A DNA stretch of 64,000 bases from Pseudomonadota bacterium (lineage in GTDB: Bacteria; Pseudomonadota; Gammaproteobacteria; Burkholderiales; Burkholderiaceae_C). Below, piece after piece: positions 9,538 through 17,857 of the stretch. The notes under the pieces are model-generated. The model saw only the letters and a program-made list of their open reading frames with translations, was not told where the DNA came from and ran no database searches. The stretch's first letter is position 1; the number at the start of each line of letters is the position of its first letter. Both the position numbers and the translations under genes were made by a program. Where the stretch lies: NCBI GenBank assembly GCA_018241895.1, contig JAFECX010000035.1, forward strand, positions 44,735-108,734, in the 5' to 3' direction.

Positions 9538-9694
9538 TCGACGCTCCTCGCACGGGGAGGGCGATGCATGCGCCCGATCCCTCGCCCCGAGCATCGCCGC
9601 CATGCAGCGGCCGCGCCATCGGCGCAAGCTGCGCCGCGTTGTGGGAACGCCGCCCGTGGAGACAGCCGAATCCGACGGTCGGGTCGGAATCCTC

Positions 9695-10375
9695 CTACCC
9701 GGCGCCCCGCATGCCGGTGGCATCCTCGAACAGCCGGTGCTCGAGGCCGTAGCGGATCAGCGCCGCCGTGCTGTCCAGCCCCATCTTCTCGAGCACGCGC
9801 GCCTTGTGCGTGCTCACCGTCTTGATCGACAGGTGCAGCGCGTCGGCGATGTCGGTCAGCCGCTGGCCGCAGACGATGCGGCGGAAGACCTCGAACTCGC
9901 GGTCCGAAAGACTCGCATGGCGCGGCGCCTCGCGCAGCGTGCTCAGGCCCATCGCCAGCCGCTCGGCGAGCGACGCCGTGACGTAGCCGCCGCCACCGGC
10001 CACCTTGCGGATCGCCTGCACGAGTTCGCCGCCGGCGCTGTCCTTGGTGAGGTAGGCGCTGGCGCCGCAGCGGAACGCGCGCATCGCATACTGCTCCTCG
10101 GCGTGCATCGTCAGCACCAGCACCGCGACGTGCGGGAACTCGGTCTTGACGCGGCGGATGAGGTCCATGCCGCTCATGCCGGGCATCGAGAGGTCGAGCA
10201 CGGCCACGTCCACCGCCAGCCGGCGCAGCAGTTCGAGCGCCTCGTGGCCGGTGGCCGCCTCGCCGGCCACGTGCATGCCCGGCGTCGACTCGAGCAGCCG
10301 CCGCAGGCCTTCGCGCATGAGCTGATGGTCGTCGGCGAGGACGACGCTGATGTCGAGCGACGGGGCCTGGGTCAT
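9695..10375 (-). CDS. NarL/FixJ-family response regulator
   Basis: A 226-residue two-domain response regulator. The receiver domain has the acidic pocket LADDHQ, the phospho-acceptor Asp61 in VLDLSMPGMSG and the conserved Lys111 (YLTKDS). The LuxR-type helix-turn-helix is at about residues 155-200 (LSDREFEVFRRIVCGQ and LSIKTVSTHKARVLEKM). No sensor kinase is adjacent, so the partner is elsewhere or is the hybrid kinase near 20.3 kb; neither is shown. The start is the ATG giving MTQAPSLDIS. It is transcribed in the same direction as the Crp/Fnr gene and divergently from the universal stress gene. Confidence 0.9.
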   Translation of the reverse strand: MTQAPSLDISVVLADDHQLMREGLRRLLESTPGMHVAGEAATGHEALELLRRLAVDVAVLDLSMPGMSGMDLIRRVKTEFPHVAVLVLTMHAEEQYAMRAFRCGASAYLTKDSAGGELVQAIRKVAGGGGYVTASLAERLAMGLSTLREAPRHASLSDREFEVFRRIVCGQRLTDIADALHLSIKTVSTHKARVLEKMGLDSTAALIRYGLEHRLFEDATGMRGAG

Positions 10376-10565
10376 GCCTTCTCCAGCGGCAGGCTGGCGA
10401 GATTGTCGTGCAGCGGGTGCCAGCGGGTCGTCCGCGGGTCGGCGGTCGGACGTCCGTGGCGCGGCGCCGGGCGCGCCGCGCTGCGCACGCGCGCTGCGCA
10501 GGCTCAACGCCGCGGCCGCTTCGGCGCAGTAGCATGGATTCGGACGTTGCCCAAGGAGAAAGCGC
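10376..10565. other. Divergent intergenic region between response regulator and Usp gene
   Basis: This 190-bp GC-rich gap must carry the promoters of both divergent genes. I looked for an FNR/Anr-type site (TTGAT-N4-ATCAA) and did not find one. A TAGCAT hexamer about 30 bp before the Usp start is a possible -10 element, without a clear -35. AAGGAG precedes the Usp start. Confidence 0.4.
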
Positions 10566-11024
10566 ATGTACCGCAAGATCCTCGTGCCCCTGGACGGCAG
10601 CCCGACCTCGGCGTGCGGGCTCGACGAGGCCATGGGCCTGGCGCGCGCGACCGGCGCCAGCCTGGTGCTGCTGCACGTCATCGACGCCTTTCCGCTCACG
10701 ATGGACATGGGCAGCGCCCACGCCTGGGATCTGCTGATCGACGGCATGCAAAAGCACGCGCGCGAACTGCTCGAGCAGGCGCAGGCCACGGCGCGCGAGC
10801 AGGGCGTGAGCACGAGCGATCGCCTGATCGAGTTCCCCGCGCTGCGCGTGGCCGACGTCATCGTCGACGAGGCCAAGACGCAGGGTTGCGACCTGATCGT
10901 GATGGGCACGCACGGGCGGCGCGGCTTCAGGCACGCGATGATGGGCAGCGACGCCGAGCGTGTGCTGCGCCTGAGTCCGGTGCCGGTGCTGGTGGTCAGG
11001 CATCCCGAAGCACGCCCCGCGTGA
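10566..11024 (+). CDS. Universal stress protein UspA family
   Basis: A 152-residue single-domain universal stress protein. The start MYRKILVPLDGS and the nucleotide-binding signature G-2X-G-9X-G-S near the C-terminus (GTHGRRG and MMGSDAE) indicate the ATP-binding subclass. Length is normal. A strong AAGGAG Shine-Dalgarno precedes the ATG. Expression of such genes is commonly raised in stasis, hypoxia or stress. Its placement beside an FNR-like regulator and a response regulator suggests it is one of their targets, which is inference. It converges on selA. Confidence 0.92.
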   Translation: MYRKILVPLDGSPTSACGLDEAMGLARATGASLVLLHVIDAFPLTMDMGSAHAWDLLIDGMQKHARELLEQAQATAREQGVSTSDRLIEFPALRVADVIVDEAKTQGCDLIVMGTHGRRGFRHAMMGSDAERVLRLSPVPVLVVRHPEARPA

Positions 11025-11105
11025 GCCGCAAGCGCTGCGGCGCGCGCACCCGGCACGGCATCGGCGCCGCGCTCGACGCGCGCGCGGCGCCGCTGAGCGC
11101 GCGCG

Positions 11106-12638
11106 TCAGCGTCGTCTCGCGGTGGTCGACGCAGCCGCCCTGGCGCCGACCCGGGCGCCGCCTTCGGGCCCTCGACGCAGGGCCGCGGCGAGCGCGGGCA
11201 ACTGCTCGACGAAGGGCTGCGCGTCCTCCAGGCAGCGCAGGTCCAGCAGCAGCCGCTCGTCGGCGATGCGCCCGATGACCGCGAGCGGCAGCGCGCGCAA
11301 CGCGCTCGCGAGTTCGTCGAGGGCGCGCCCGCCGCCCTTCCTCTGTGCCGGCGCGATCGCCAGGCCTGCCGACGCGAGGCGCTCGACCGGCAGCGAGCCG
11401 GAGCCGATCTGGCCCTGCATCGCCGCTGCCTCGACCGTGTAGCGCGGCGCGAGTGCCTGCGCCACGGCCGGCGCGAGTCGCCCGGCCAGCGCACGGATCT
11501 GCTCCACGGGCCGCGCGAGCAGCCGCAGCGTCGGCAGGTCGCGCGCCAGCCGTTCGGGCCGCAGGTACAGCCGCAGCGTCGCCTCGAGCGCGGCCAGCGG
11601 CAGCTTGCTCATGCGCAGCGCGCGCTTCATCGGGAACCCGCGGATGCGCGCGATGGCCGAGCGCGAGCCGACGATCAGCCCCGCCTGCGGGCCGCCCAGC
11701 AGCTTGTCGCCGCTGAAGGTGACGACGTCGCAGCCGGCGGCGAGCTTGTCCTGCGGCAGTGGCTCGCGCGGCAGCCCGTGGGCCGCGAGATCGACGAGCG
11801 CGCCGCTGCCCAGGTCGCTGGCCACCGGCAGCCCGTGCGCGTGCGCGATGCGCGCCAGCTCGGCCTCTTCGACCGCCGCCGTGAAGCCCTGCAGCGCGTA
11901 GTTGCTCGTGTGCACCTTCATCAGCAGCGCCGTGCGCTCGCCGATTGCGCGCTCGTAGTCGCGCGCATGCGTGCGGTTGGTGGTGCCGACCTCGACCAGC
12001 GTGGCGCCGGCCGCGGCCATCACGTCGGGCATGCGGAAGGCGCCGCCGATCTCGACCAGCTCGCCGCGCGAGACGACGACCTCGCGTCCCTGCGCGAGCG
12101 CGGCGATCGTCAGCAGCACCGCGGCGGCGTTGTTGTTGACCACCGTCGCCGCCTCGGCGCCGGTGAGCGTGCACAGCAGCTCCTCGACCAGGCTGTCGCG
12201 CTCGCCCCGGCCGCCTGAGGCGAGGTCGTACTCGAGGTTGTTCGGCGCCGCCATCGTCGTCAGAAGGTGCCCGAGCGCGGCGTCGGCGAGCACGGCGCGA
12301 CCCAGGTTGGTGTGGATCACCGTGCCGGTGAGATTGAGCACGCGGCGCATGCGCGGCGCGAGGCGCGCGTCGACGCCGCCGGCGAGTGCCGCAGCGAGCG
12401 CATCGGCGTCGATCTCGGCTGCCGACAGCGTGCCGGCGACGGCGCGCACGCGCAGCGCGTCGAGCAGCGCACGCGCCTCGTGCGCGACCAGCGTGTGGCC
12501 GTGCTCGGCCACGAGCGCCCGTGCACGCGCACTGCGCAGCAGGCGGTCGGTGGACGGCAGATCCTGCGGGCCGGCCTTGACGCCGTCGACGACGGAGCCC
12601 TCGGTGCTCGGCGTGCGCACGCTCGCGCGCTCGGTCAT
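11106..12638 (-). CDS. selA: L-seryl-tRNA(Sec) selenium transferase SelA
   Basis: A 510-residue pyridoxal-phosphate enzyme that converts seryl-tRNA(Sec) to selenocysteinyl-tRNA(Sec) using selenophosphate. The N-terminal region contains LPSTDRLLRS, and the core has VLNLTGTVIHTNLGRA, the NNNAAAVLL motif and EIGGAFRMPDVM. The PLP-binding lysine is Lys312 in TFSGDKLLGGPQAG. Length fits bacterial SelA (about 460-480) plus an Ala/Arg-rich tail. Neither selB, selC nor a selenoprotein gene is in the window; selB would be expected just downstream but the next gene is the convergent Usp gene, so any selB must be elsewhere. Confidence 0.95.
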   Translation of the reverse strand: MTERASVRTPSTEGSVVDGVKAGPQDLPSTDRLLRSARARALVAEHGHTLVAHEARALLDALRVRAVAGTLSAAEIDADALAAALAGGVDARLAPRMRRVLNLTGTVIHTNLGRAVLADAALGHLLTTMAAPNNLEYDLASGGRGERDSLVEELLCTLTGAEAATVVNNNAAAVLLTIAALAQGREVVVSRGELVEIGGAFRMPDVMAAAGATLVEVGTTNRTHARDYERAIGERTALLMKVHTSNYALQGFTAAVEEAELARIAHAHGLPVASDLGSGALVDLAAHGLPREPLPQDKLAAGCDVVTFSGDKLLGGPQAGLIVGSRSAIARIRGFPMKRALRMSKLPLAALEATLRLYLRPERLARDLPTLRLLARPVEQIRALAGRLAPAVAQALAPRYTVEAAAMQGQIGSGSLPVERLASAGLAIAPAQRKGGGRALDELASALRALPLAVIGRIADERLLLDLRCLEDAQPFVEQLPALAAALRRGPEGGARVGARAAASTTARRR

Positions 12639-12705
12639 GGTCTGGATCCTGGCGACGGAGCCAGGACTCTATCAACGGCGGCCGGCGCCTGCGTCGGCCC
12701 GCGCG

Positions 12706-12897
12706 CATGCCGACCAGCGGCGGGTCGAAGCGGCGGCCCGCGACGCGCCCAAGCCGGTCATCGCACGCGTGCAGGGCTGCGCCATCGGCGGCGCCAACGT
12801 GCCGTGCACGATCTGCGACTTCACGATCGCCTCCGAGAGCGCCGTGTTCGCCATGCCCGCGCTCGGCGTTGCAAATGCTCGCCCTGTCGCGCGATAG
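12706..12897 (+). pseudogene. Enoyl-CoA hydratase/isomerase (crotonase) remnant
   Basis: One forward frame reads DAPKPVIARVQGCAIGGANV and then CDFTIASESAVF, which matches the central oxyanion-hole region of crotonase-family enzymes (typically PKPVIA.V.G.A.GGG). The expected N-terminal roughly 80 and C-terminal 150 residues are absent: the frame ends in TAG after ALGVANARPVAR, and no continuation is seen in other frames. The glycine-rich turn also reads GGA rather than GGG. This is a decayed internal fragment. Its right end lies about 30 bp before repeat copy B. Subfamily cannot be assigned (2-ketocyclohexanecarboxyl-CoA hydrolase or naphthoyl-CoA synthase-like are possible). Confidence 0.65.
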
Positions 12898-12929
12898 GGC
12901 TGCGCTTTGCGCCTGGTTCGGGCCGCCCT

Positions 12930-12973
12930 GTCGCGCCGCGCGGGCGCGACCGGTTCATTCACAGGTTCCGAGC
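12930..12973 (+). repeat. 44-bp dispersed intergenic repeat, copy B (stem-loop)
   Basis: Second copy of the element found at 3885, identical at 41 of 44 positions and in the same orientation. The 8-bp stem GTCGCGCC/GGCGCGAC is fully conserved; one difference falls in the loop (T to G) and the other two in the 3' tail (C to G, T to A). It follows the crotonase remnant and precedes the aap promoter. The outer GAACCA/TGGTTC pairing of copy A is not preserved, so the 8-bp stem plus conserved tail is the common core. Confidence 0.7.
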
Positions 12974-13041
12974 CGCCGCGCCGCCGCCGTGCGGCGCCTG
13001 GGCTCGCCTGCGGCGCGCGCGCCTATGAGGGGAAGTGCGGT

Positions 13042-13070
13042 TTGCCGGGCCCGCCGGGCGGCGTTAGATT
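13042..13070 (+). promoter_or_regulatory. Candidate sigma-70 promoter for the aap operon
   Basis: TTGCCG (-35 like) and TAGATT (-10 like) separated by 17 bp, about 70 bp before the aapJ start. It is the most AT-rich spot in the region, and no gene lies between it and aapJ. Prediction from consensus only. Confidence 0.45.
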
Positions 13071-13141
13071 GCCCGGCCGCCGGCGCGCCGGGCGTCGGGT
13101 GCGTCGACGCTTTCCCCTTCCGTCCAAGGAGACCCCGCAAG

Positions 13142-14176
13142 ATGAAACCGACTTCCGTGAAGTCCGCGCTCGCCGCGACCGTCGTCGCTGTCGCCGCGGC
13201 GAGCGCGCCGGCGCATGCCGGCAAGACGCTGGACGCGATCAAGGCGCGCGGCCAGGTCGTGTGCGGCGTGCACACCGCGCTGGCCGGCTTTTCCGCCGCC
13301 GACGCGCAGGGCAACTGGAGCGGCATCGACGTCGACGTCTGCCGCGCCATCGCCGCCGCGGTGCTGGGCGACGGCACCAAGGTCAAGTGGGTGCCGCTGG
13401 TCGCGCAGCAGCGCTTCACCGCGCTGCAGTCGGGCGAGATCGACGTGCTGTCGCGCAACACGACCTGGACGCTGACGCGCGATGCCTCGCTGGGCCTCGA
13501 GTTCACCGGCGTCACCTACTACGACGGCCAGGGCTTCATGGTGCCGGTGAGCGCCAAGATCACGAGCGCCAAGCAGCTCAAGGGCGCCACCGTGTGCGTG
13601 CAGTCGGGCACGACCACCGAGAAGAACCTGACCGACTTCTCGCGCGCCAACGGCCTGAACATCAAGCCGGTCGTGTTCGAGAAGATCGAGGCCGCCGAGA
13701 ACGCGTACTTCACGGGGCGCTGCGTCGCGTACACCACCGACGCCTCGGGGCTGGCGTCGACGCGCAACCAGGTCGCGAAGAACCCGGCCGATCACGTCAT
13801 CCTGCCCGAACTGATCTCCAAGGAGCCGCTGGGGCCCGCCGTGCGCCGCGGCGACGACGAGTGGTTCACGATCGTCAAGTGGGTGCTGTTCGGGCTGATC
13901 GAGGCCGAGGAGTACGGCGTCACGCAGGCCAACGTGGCGAAGATGCAGGCCGAGAGCCAGGACCCGGTCGTCATGCGCCTCACCGGCAAGAGCGAGGACA
14001 TGGGCAAGCTGCTGGGCCTGGACAAGAACTGGCTCGTCAACGCCATCAAGGCGGTGGGCAACTACGGCGAGATGTTCGAGCGCAACGTCGGCCCGAAGAC
14101 GCCGCTGAACCTGCCGCGCGGGCTGAACAACCTGTGGAACAAGGGCGGCATCATGTACGCGCCGCCGGTGCGCTGA
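13142..14176 (+). CDS. aapJ: General L-amino-acid ABC transporter, periplasmic binding protein AapJ
   Basis: A 344-residue family-3 solute-binding protein that delivers polar amino acids to the AapQMP transporter. A Sec signal peptide ends AHA before GKTLDAIKARG. The body has the family strings VCGVHTALAGFSAADAQGNWSGIDVDVCRAIAAA (residues split here by domain), NTTWTLTRD and the C-terminal LPRGLNNLW typical of AapJ/BztA. Length is normal. The start has AAGGAG upstream; a longer open frame through the intergenic repeat was rejected. First gene of a four-gene operon in the order J-Q-M-P. Confidence 0.95.
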   Translation: MKPTSVKSALAATVVAVAAASAPAHAGKTLDAIKARGQVVCGVHTALAGFSAADAQGNWSGIDVDVCRAIAAAVLGDGTKVKWVPLVAQQRFTALQSGEIDVLSRNTTWTLTRDASLGLEFTGVTYYDGQGFMVPVSAKITSAKQLKGATVCVQSGTTTEKNLTDFSRANGLNIKPVVFEKIEAAENAYFTGRCVAYTTDASGLASTRNQVAKNPADHVILPELISKEPLGPAVRRGDDEWFTIVKWVLFGLIEAEEYGVTQANVAKMQAESQDPVVMRLTGKSEDMGKLLGLDKNWLVNAIKAVGNYGEMFERNVGPKTPLNLPRGLNNLWNKGGIMYAPPVR

Positions 14177-14185
14177 ACACAGGCG

Positions 14186-15364
14186 ATGGCCGAACGCGCG
14201 GCGCCGGCACGGCGCAGATGGTCCTGGCGCAGCGGCGCGCTGCGCGGGATCGCGTACCAGATCGTCGCCGTGGCGCTGCTCGGCCTGGCGCTCTGGTACC
14301 TGGCGCACAACACGCTCGTCAACATGCAGGCGCGCGGGATCCAGAGCGGCTTCGGCTTCCTCGGCCAGCCGGCGGGCTTCGACATCGGCGAGTCGGTCAT
14401 CCCCTACGACGCGCTCGACCCGTACTGGAAGGCCTTCCTCGTCGGCGTGCTCAACACGCTGCGCGTCTCGGCGCTGGGCATCGTGCTGGCGACGGCGCTG
14501 GGCACGCTGCTGGGCGTCGCGCGCTTCTCGCGCAACGCGCTCGTGCGCGGCCTGAGCTACGGCTACATCGAGCTGTTTCGCAACGTGCCGCTGCTGCTGC
14601 AGCTGGTGCTGTGGTACATCGTGTTCACCGAGATCCTGCCGGCGGTGAGCGAGCCGATCGTTCTCGCCGACATGGTCTTCCTCAGCAAGGGCGGGCTGTC
14701 GCTGCCGTGGCCGGTCTGGGGCCTGGGGCAGGGCCTCGCGCTGGCGGGCGCGATGGTCGGCGTGGCCCTGGCCTGGGGCTACCGCCGCTGGGCGCGGCGC
14801 CGCTTCGAGCTGAGCGGGCAGGCCCGCAGCATGGTCTGGCTGCCGCTGGCGATCGTGCTCGTCGCTGCCGTGCTCGGCTGGCTTGCCGGCGGCGCGCCGA
14901 CGGCCTGGAGCATCCCGAAGCCGGGCGGCTTCCTGATCGAAGGCGGCGTCGCCGCCACGCCCGAGTTCCTCGCCGTGCTGTTCGGCCTCGTGTGCTACAC
15001 GGCGGCCTTCATGGCCGAGGTGGTGCGCGCCGGCATCTCGTCGGTCGCGCACGGTCAGGTCGAGGCCGCCGCCAGCATCGGGCTGTCGAAGGTGCAGTCG
15101 ATGCGACTGGTGATCCTGCCGCAGGCGCTGCGCGTGATCATCCCGCCGATGACGAGCCAGTACCTGAACCTGACGAAGAACTCGTCGCTGGCAGTGGCGA
15201 TCGGCTATCCCGACGTGGTCTCGATCGCCAACACGTCGCTCAACCAGACCGGCCGCGCGGTCGAATGCATCGCGATCGTGATGGCGGTGTACCTGGCGAC
15301 GTCGCTGTCGACCAGCGCGGCCATGAACTGGTACAACCGGCGCGCCGCGATCCGGGAGCGCTAG
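14186..15364 (+). CDS. aapQ: Amino-acid ABC transporter permease AapQ
   Basis: A 392-residue inner-membrane permease of the HisM/GlnP superfamily. The long form with a large periplasmic insertion between helices is characteristic of AapQ/BztB rather than short GlnP permeases. The permease contact loop is EAAASIGLSKVQSMRLVILPQALR, ahead of IIPPMTSQYLNLTKNSSL, both highly typical. Several hydrophobic helices are evident. It follows aapJ by 9 bp and precedes aapM by 1 bp, so the genes are cotranscribed. Confidence 0.95.
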   Translation: MAERAAPARRRWSWRSGALRGIAYQIVAVALLGLALWYLAHNTLVNMQARGIQSGFGFLGQPAGFDIGESVIPYDALDPYWKAFLVGVLNTLRVSALGIVLATALGTLLGVARFSRNALVRGLSYGYIELFRNVPLLLQLVLWYIVFTEILPAVSEPIVLADMVFLSKGGLSLPWPVWGLGQGLALAGAMVGVALAWGYRRWARRRFELSGQARSMVWLPLAIVLVAAVLGWLAGGAPTAWSIPKPGGFLIEGGVAATPEFLAVLFGLVCYTAAFMAEVVRAGISSVAHGQVEAAASIGLSKVQSMRLVILPQALRVIIPPMTSQYLNLTKNSSLAVAIGYPDVVSIANTSLNQTGRAVECIAIVMAVYLATSLSTSAAMNWYNRRAAIRER

Positions 15365-15365
15365 C

Positions 15366-16469
15366 GTGAGCGCCGCCTTCGAGCCGATCGCGCCCCGGCC
15401 CGCCCCGGTGCCCACCGAGGGCCTCCGGCCGTGGCTGCGCGCCAACCTGTTCGGCAGCGTCGCCAGCTCGATCGCCACGCTGGCCATCGCCGCGCTGGCG
15501 ATCTACGTGCTGCGCTCGGTGCTGACGTGGGGCGTCGCCGACGCCGTCTTCGCGCCCGATCTCGCCGCCTGCCAGCACGCGCGCGGCAGCGGCGCCTGCT
15601 GGGGCGTGATCGACGAGAAACTGCGCGTCATCCTGTTCGGGCGCTATCCGTTCGGCCAGCAGTGGCGGCCCGCGGCGGCCACCTTGCTGCTGCTGGCGCT
15701 GCTGGTGCTCAGCTGCATCCGCTTCTTCTGGAGGACGTGGCTCGTGCTGGTGTGGCTCGCGGTGATCCCGGCCTACTTCGTGCTCATGGGCGGCGGCGTG
15801 CGCGGGCTCGAGCCGGTGCCCACCGCGTCCTGGGGCGGCCTGCCGCTGACGCTGCTGCTGGCGACCTTCGGCATCGTCCTCGCGTTCCCGATCGCGATCG
15901 TGGTCGCGCTCGGGCGTCGCTCGGGGCTGCCGGCGATCCACACGCTGAGCGTGACCTTCGTCGAACTGATCCGCGGCGTGCCGCTGATCTCGGTGCTGTT
16001 CATGGCCAGCTTCATGTTCCCGCTGTTCATGCCGGTGGGCAAGTCGCCCGACGTGCTGCTGCGCGTGCTGGCCGGCATCACGCTGTTCGAGGCTGCCTAC
16101 CTGGCCGAAGTGGTGCGCGGCGGCCTGCAGGCGATCCCGAAGGGGCAGGTCGAGGCGGCGCAGTCGCTCGGCCTGGGCTACTGGCAGACGCAGCGCAAGA
16201 TCGTGCTGCCGCAGGCGCTGGCGCTGGTGGTGCCGGGCATCATGAACACCTTCATCGCCATCTTCATGGACACCTCGCTGGTGACGATCGTGTCGATGTA
16301 CGAACTGATGGGCGCGCTCGGCATGGCGGTCAACTCCGACGCCAACTGGCGCCCCTTCATCTTCGAGGGCTACATCTTCATCACCGCGATCTACTTCCTG
16401 TTCTGCTTCGCCATGACGCGCTACAGCGGCTGGGTCGAGCAGCGCGTCGGCCGCAGCAAGGCGCGCTGA
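15366..16469 (+). CDS. aapM: Amino-acid ABC transporter permease AapM (GTG start)
   Basis: A 367-residue second permease of the Aap system. The ABC-contact loop reads EAAQSLGLGYWQTQRKIVLPQAL and is followed by VPGIMNTFIAIFMDTSLVTIVSM, the diagnostic AapM/BztC string. The membrane-spanning core begins near residue 30, and the first transmembrane helices flank a loop with two cysteines. The start is GTG, one base after the aapQ stop; it gives the usual MSAAFEPIAP-type cytoplasmic lead. Together with AapQ it would form the heterodimeric channel. Confidence 0.95.
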   Translation: MSAAFEPIAPRPAPVPTEGLRPWLRANLFGSVASSIATLAIAALAIYVLRSVLTWGVADAVFAPDLAACQHARGSGACWGVIDEKLRVILFGRYPFGQQWRPAAATLLLLALLVLSCIRFFWRTWLVLVWLAVIPAYFVLMGGGVRGLEPVPTASWGGLPLTLLLATFGIVLAFPIAIVVALGRRSGLPAIHTLSVTFVELIRGVPLISVLFMASFMFPLFMPVGKSPDVLLRVLAGITLFEAAYLAEVVRGGLQAIPKGQVEAAQSLGLGYWQTQRKIVLPQALALVVPGIMNTFIAIFMDTSLVTIVSMYELMGALGMAVNSDANWRPFIFEGYIFITAIYFLFCFAMTRYSGWVEQRVGRSKAR

Positions 16470-16478
16470 GGAGCCGGC

Positions 16479-17222
<744 letters not shown>

Positions 17223-17261
17223 GCCGCGCCGCACGCAGCACAGCAACCCCGTGAGGCAAAG

Positions 17262-17654
17262 ATGCCGACGCAAGCACGAATGAAGGGCGTCATGCTCGAG
17301 TATGTCGAGCGTGTGAACGCCGGCGACGTCGACGGCGTCGTCGCGCTGTACGCGCACGGCGCCACGATCGAGGACCCGGTCGGCTCGCCGCCGCGCGCCG
17401 ACCACGCCGCCATCGTCGATCTGTACCGCAAGGCGGTCGCCGCGCGCGTCCACCTGCGCGTCCTGGCCGGGCCGTTCGGCTCCTTCGCCAATGCCGCCGC
17501 GATGGCCGCCGAGGTGCGCGTCGAGGCGCTGGTCGGCATGCCGGACCGGGGCCCGACCCGCATCCCGCTCGTCGAGGTCATGACGTTCGACGACCAGTGC
17601 CGCATCACCTCGATGCGCGCCTACTGGGGAGCCGAGGAAATGACCCCGGCGTGA
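17262..17654 (+). CDS. SnoaL/ketosteroid-isomerase-like (NTF2-fold) protein
   Basis: A 130-residue NTF2-fold protein similar to steroid delta-isomerases. The N-terminal helix LEYVERVNAGDVDGVVALYAHG leads to ATIEDPVGSPP, matching the IEDPVG segment of ketosteroid isomerases, with Asp positioned like the proton-shuttling base. A C-terminal strand VMTFDDQCRITSMRAYWG completes the cone. Function is not provable; the neighbouring luciferase-like oxidoreductase hints at catabolism of a cyclic substrate. It follows aapP by 39 bp and might be read from the same promoter. Confidence 0.8.
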   Translation: MPTQARMKGVMLEYVERVNAGDVDGVVALYAHGATIEDPVGSPPRADHAAIVDLYRKAVAARVHLRVLAGPFGSFANAAAMAAEVRVEALVGMPDRGPTRIPLVEVMTFDDQCRITSMRAYWGAEEMTPA

Positions 17655-17764
17655 CGCGCCACGGCCGCTGCAGCCGATGCACGCCAGCGGCACCTCATCG
17701 GCACCGCATCGGCGTGTCGTCGGCGTGCCCTCGGCAAGCGGTGCCGACGATCGAGCCACCCCCC

Positions 17765-17841
17765 AAGCGACAAGCGACAAGCGACAAGCGACAAGCGACA
17801 AGCGACAAGCGACAAGCGACAAGCGACAAGCGACAAGCGAC
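17765..17841 (+). repeat. Heptanucleotide tandem repeat, eleven copies of AAGCGAC
   Basis: Eleven perfect copies of a 7-bp unit end 16 bp before the start codon of the luciferase-like gene and directly abut its Shine-Dalgarno (GAGGAG). Because 7 is not a multiple of 3 and the unit contains no stop in any forward frame, gain or loss of a unit shifts the frame of anything translated into it from upstream, and always changes promoter-to-gene spacing. The array is too short and spacer-free to be CRISPR. Confidence 0.97.
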
Positions 17842-17857
17842 GAGGAGACGACAGATC

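Noticed and set aside
10376..10565. FNR box between the response regulator and usp genes
   Set aside because: No TTGAT-N4-ATCAA or near match was found.
11106..12638. A complete selenocysteine locus (selB, selC, UGA-containing gene)
   Set aside because: Only selA is present; no SelB, tRNA-Sec or selenoprotein could be recognised in the window.
17765..17841. CRISPR-like array
   Set aside because: Units are 7 bp with no spacers and no cas genes nearby; it is a simple tandem repeat.
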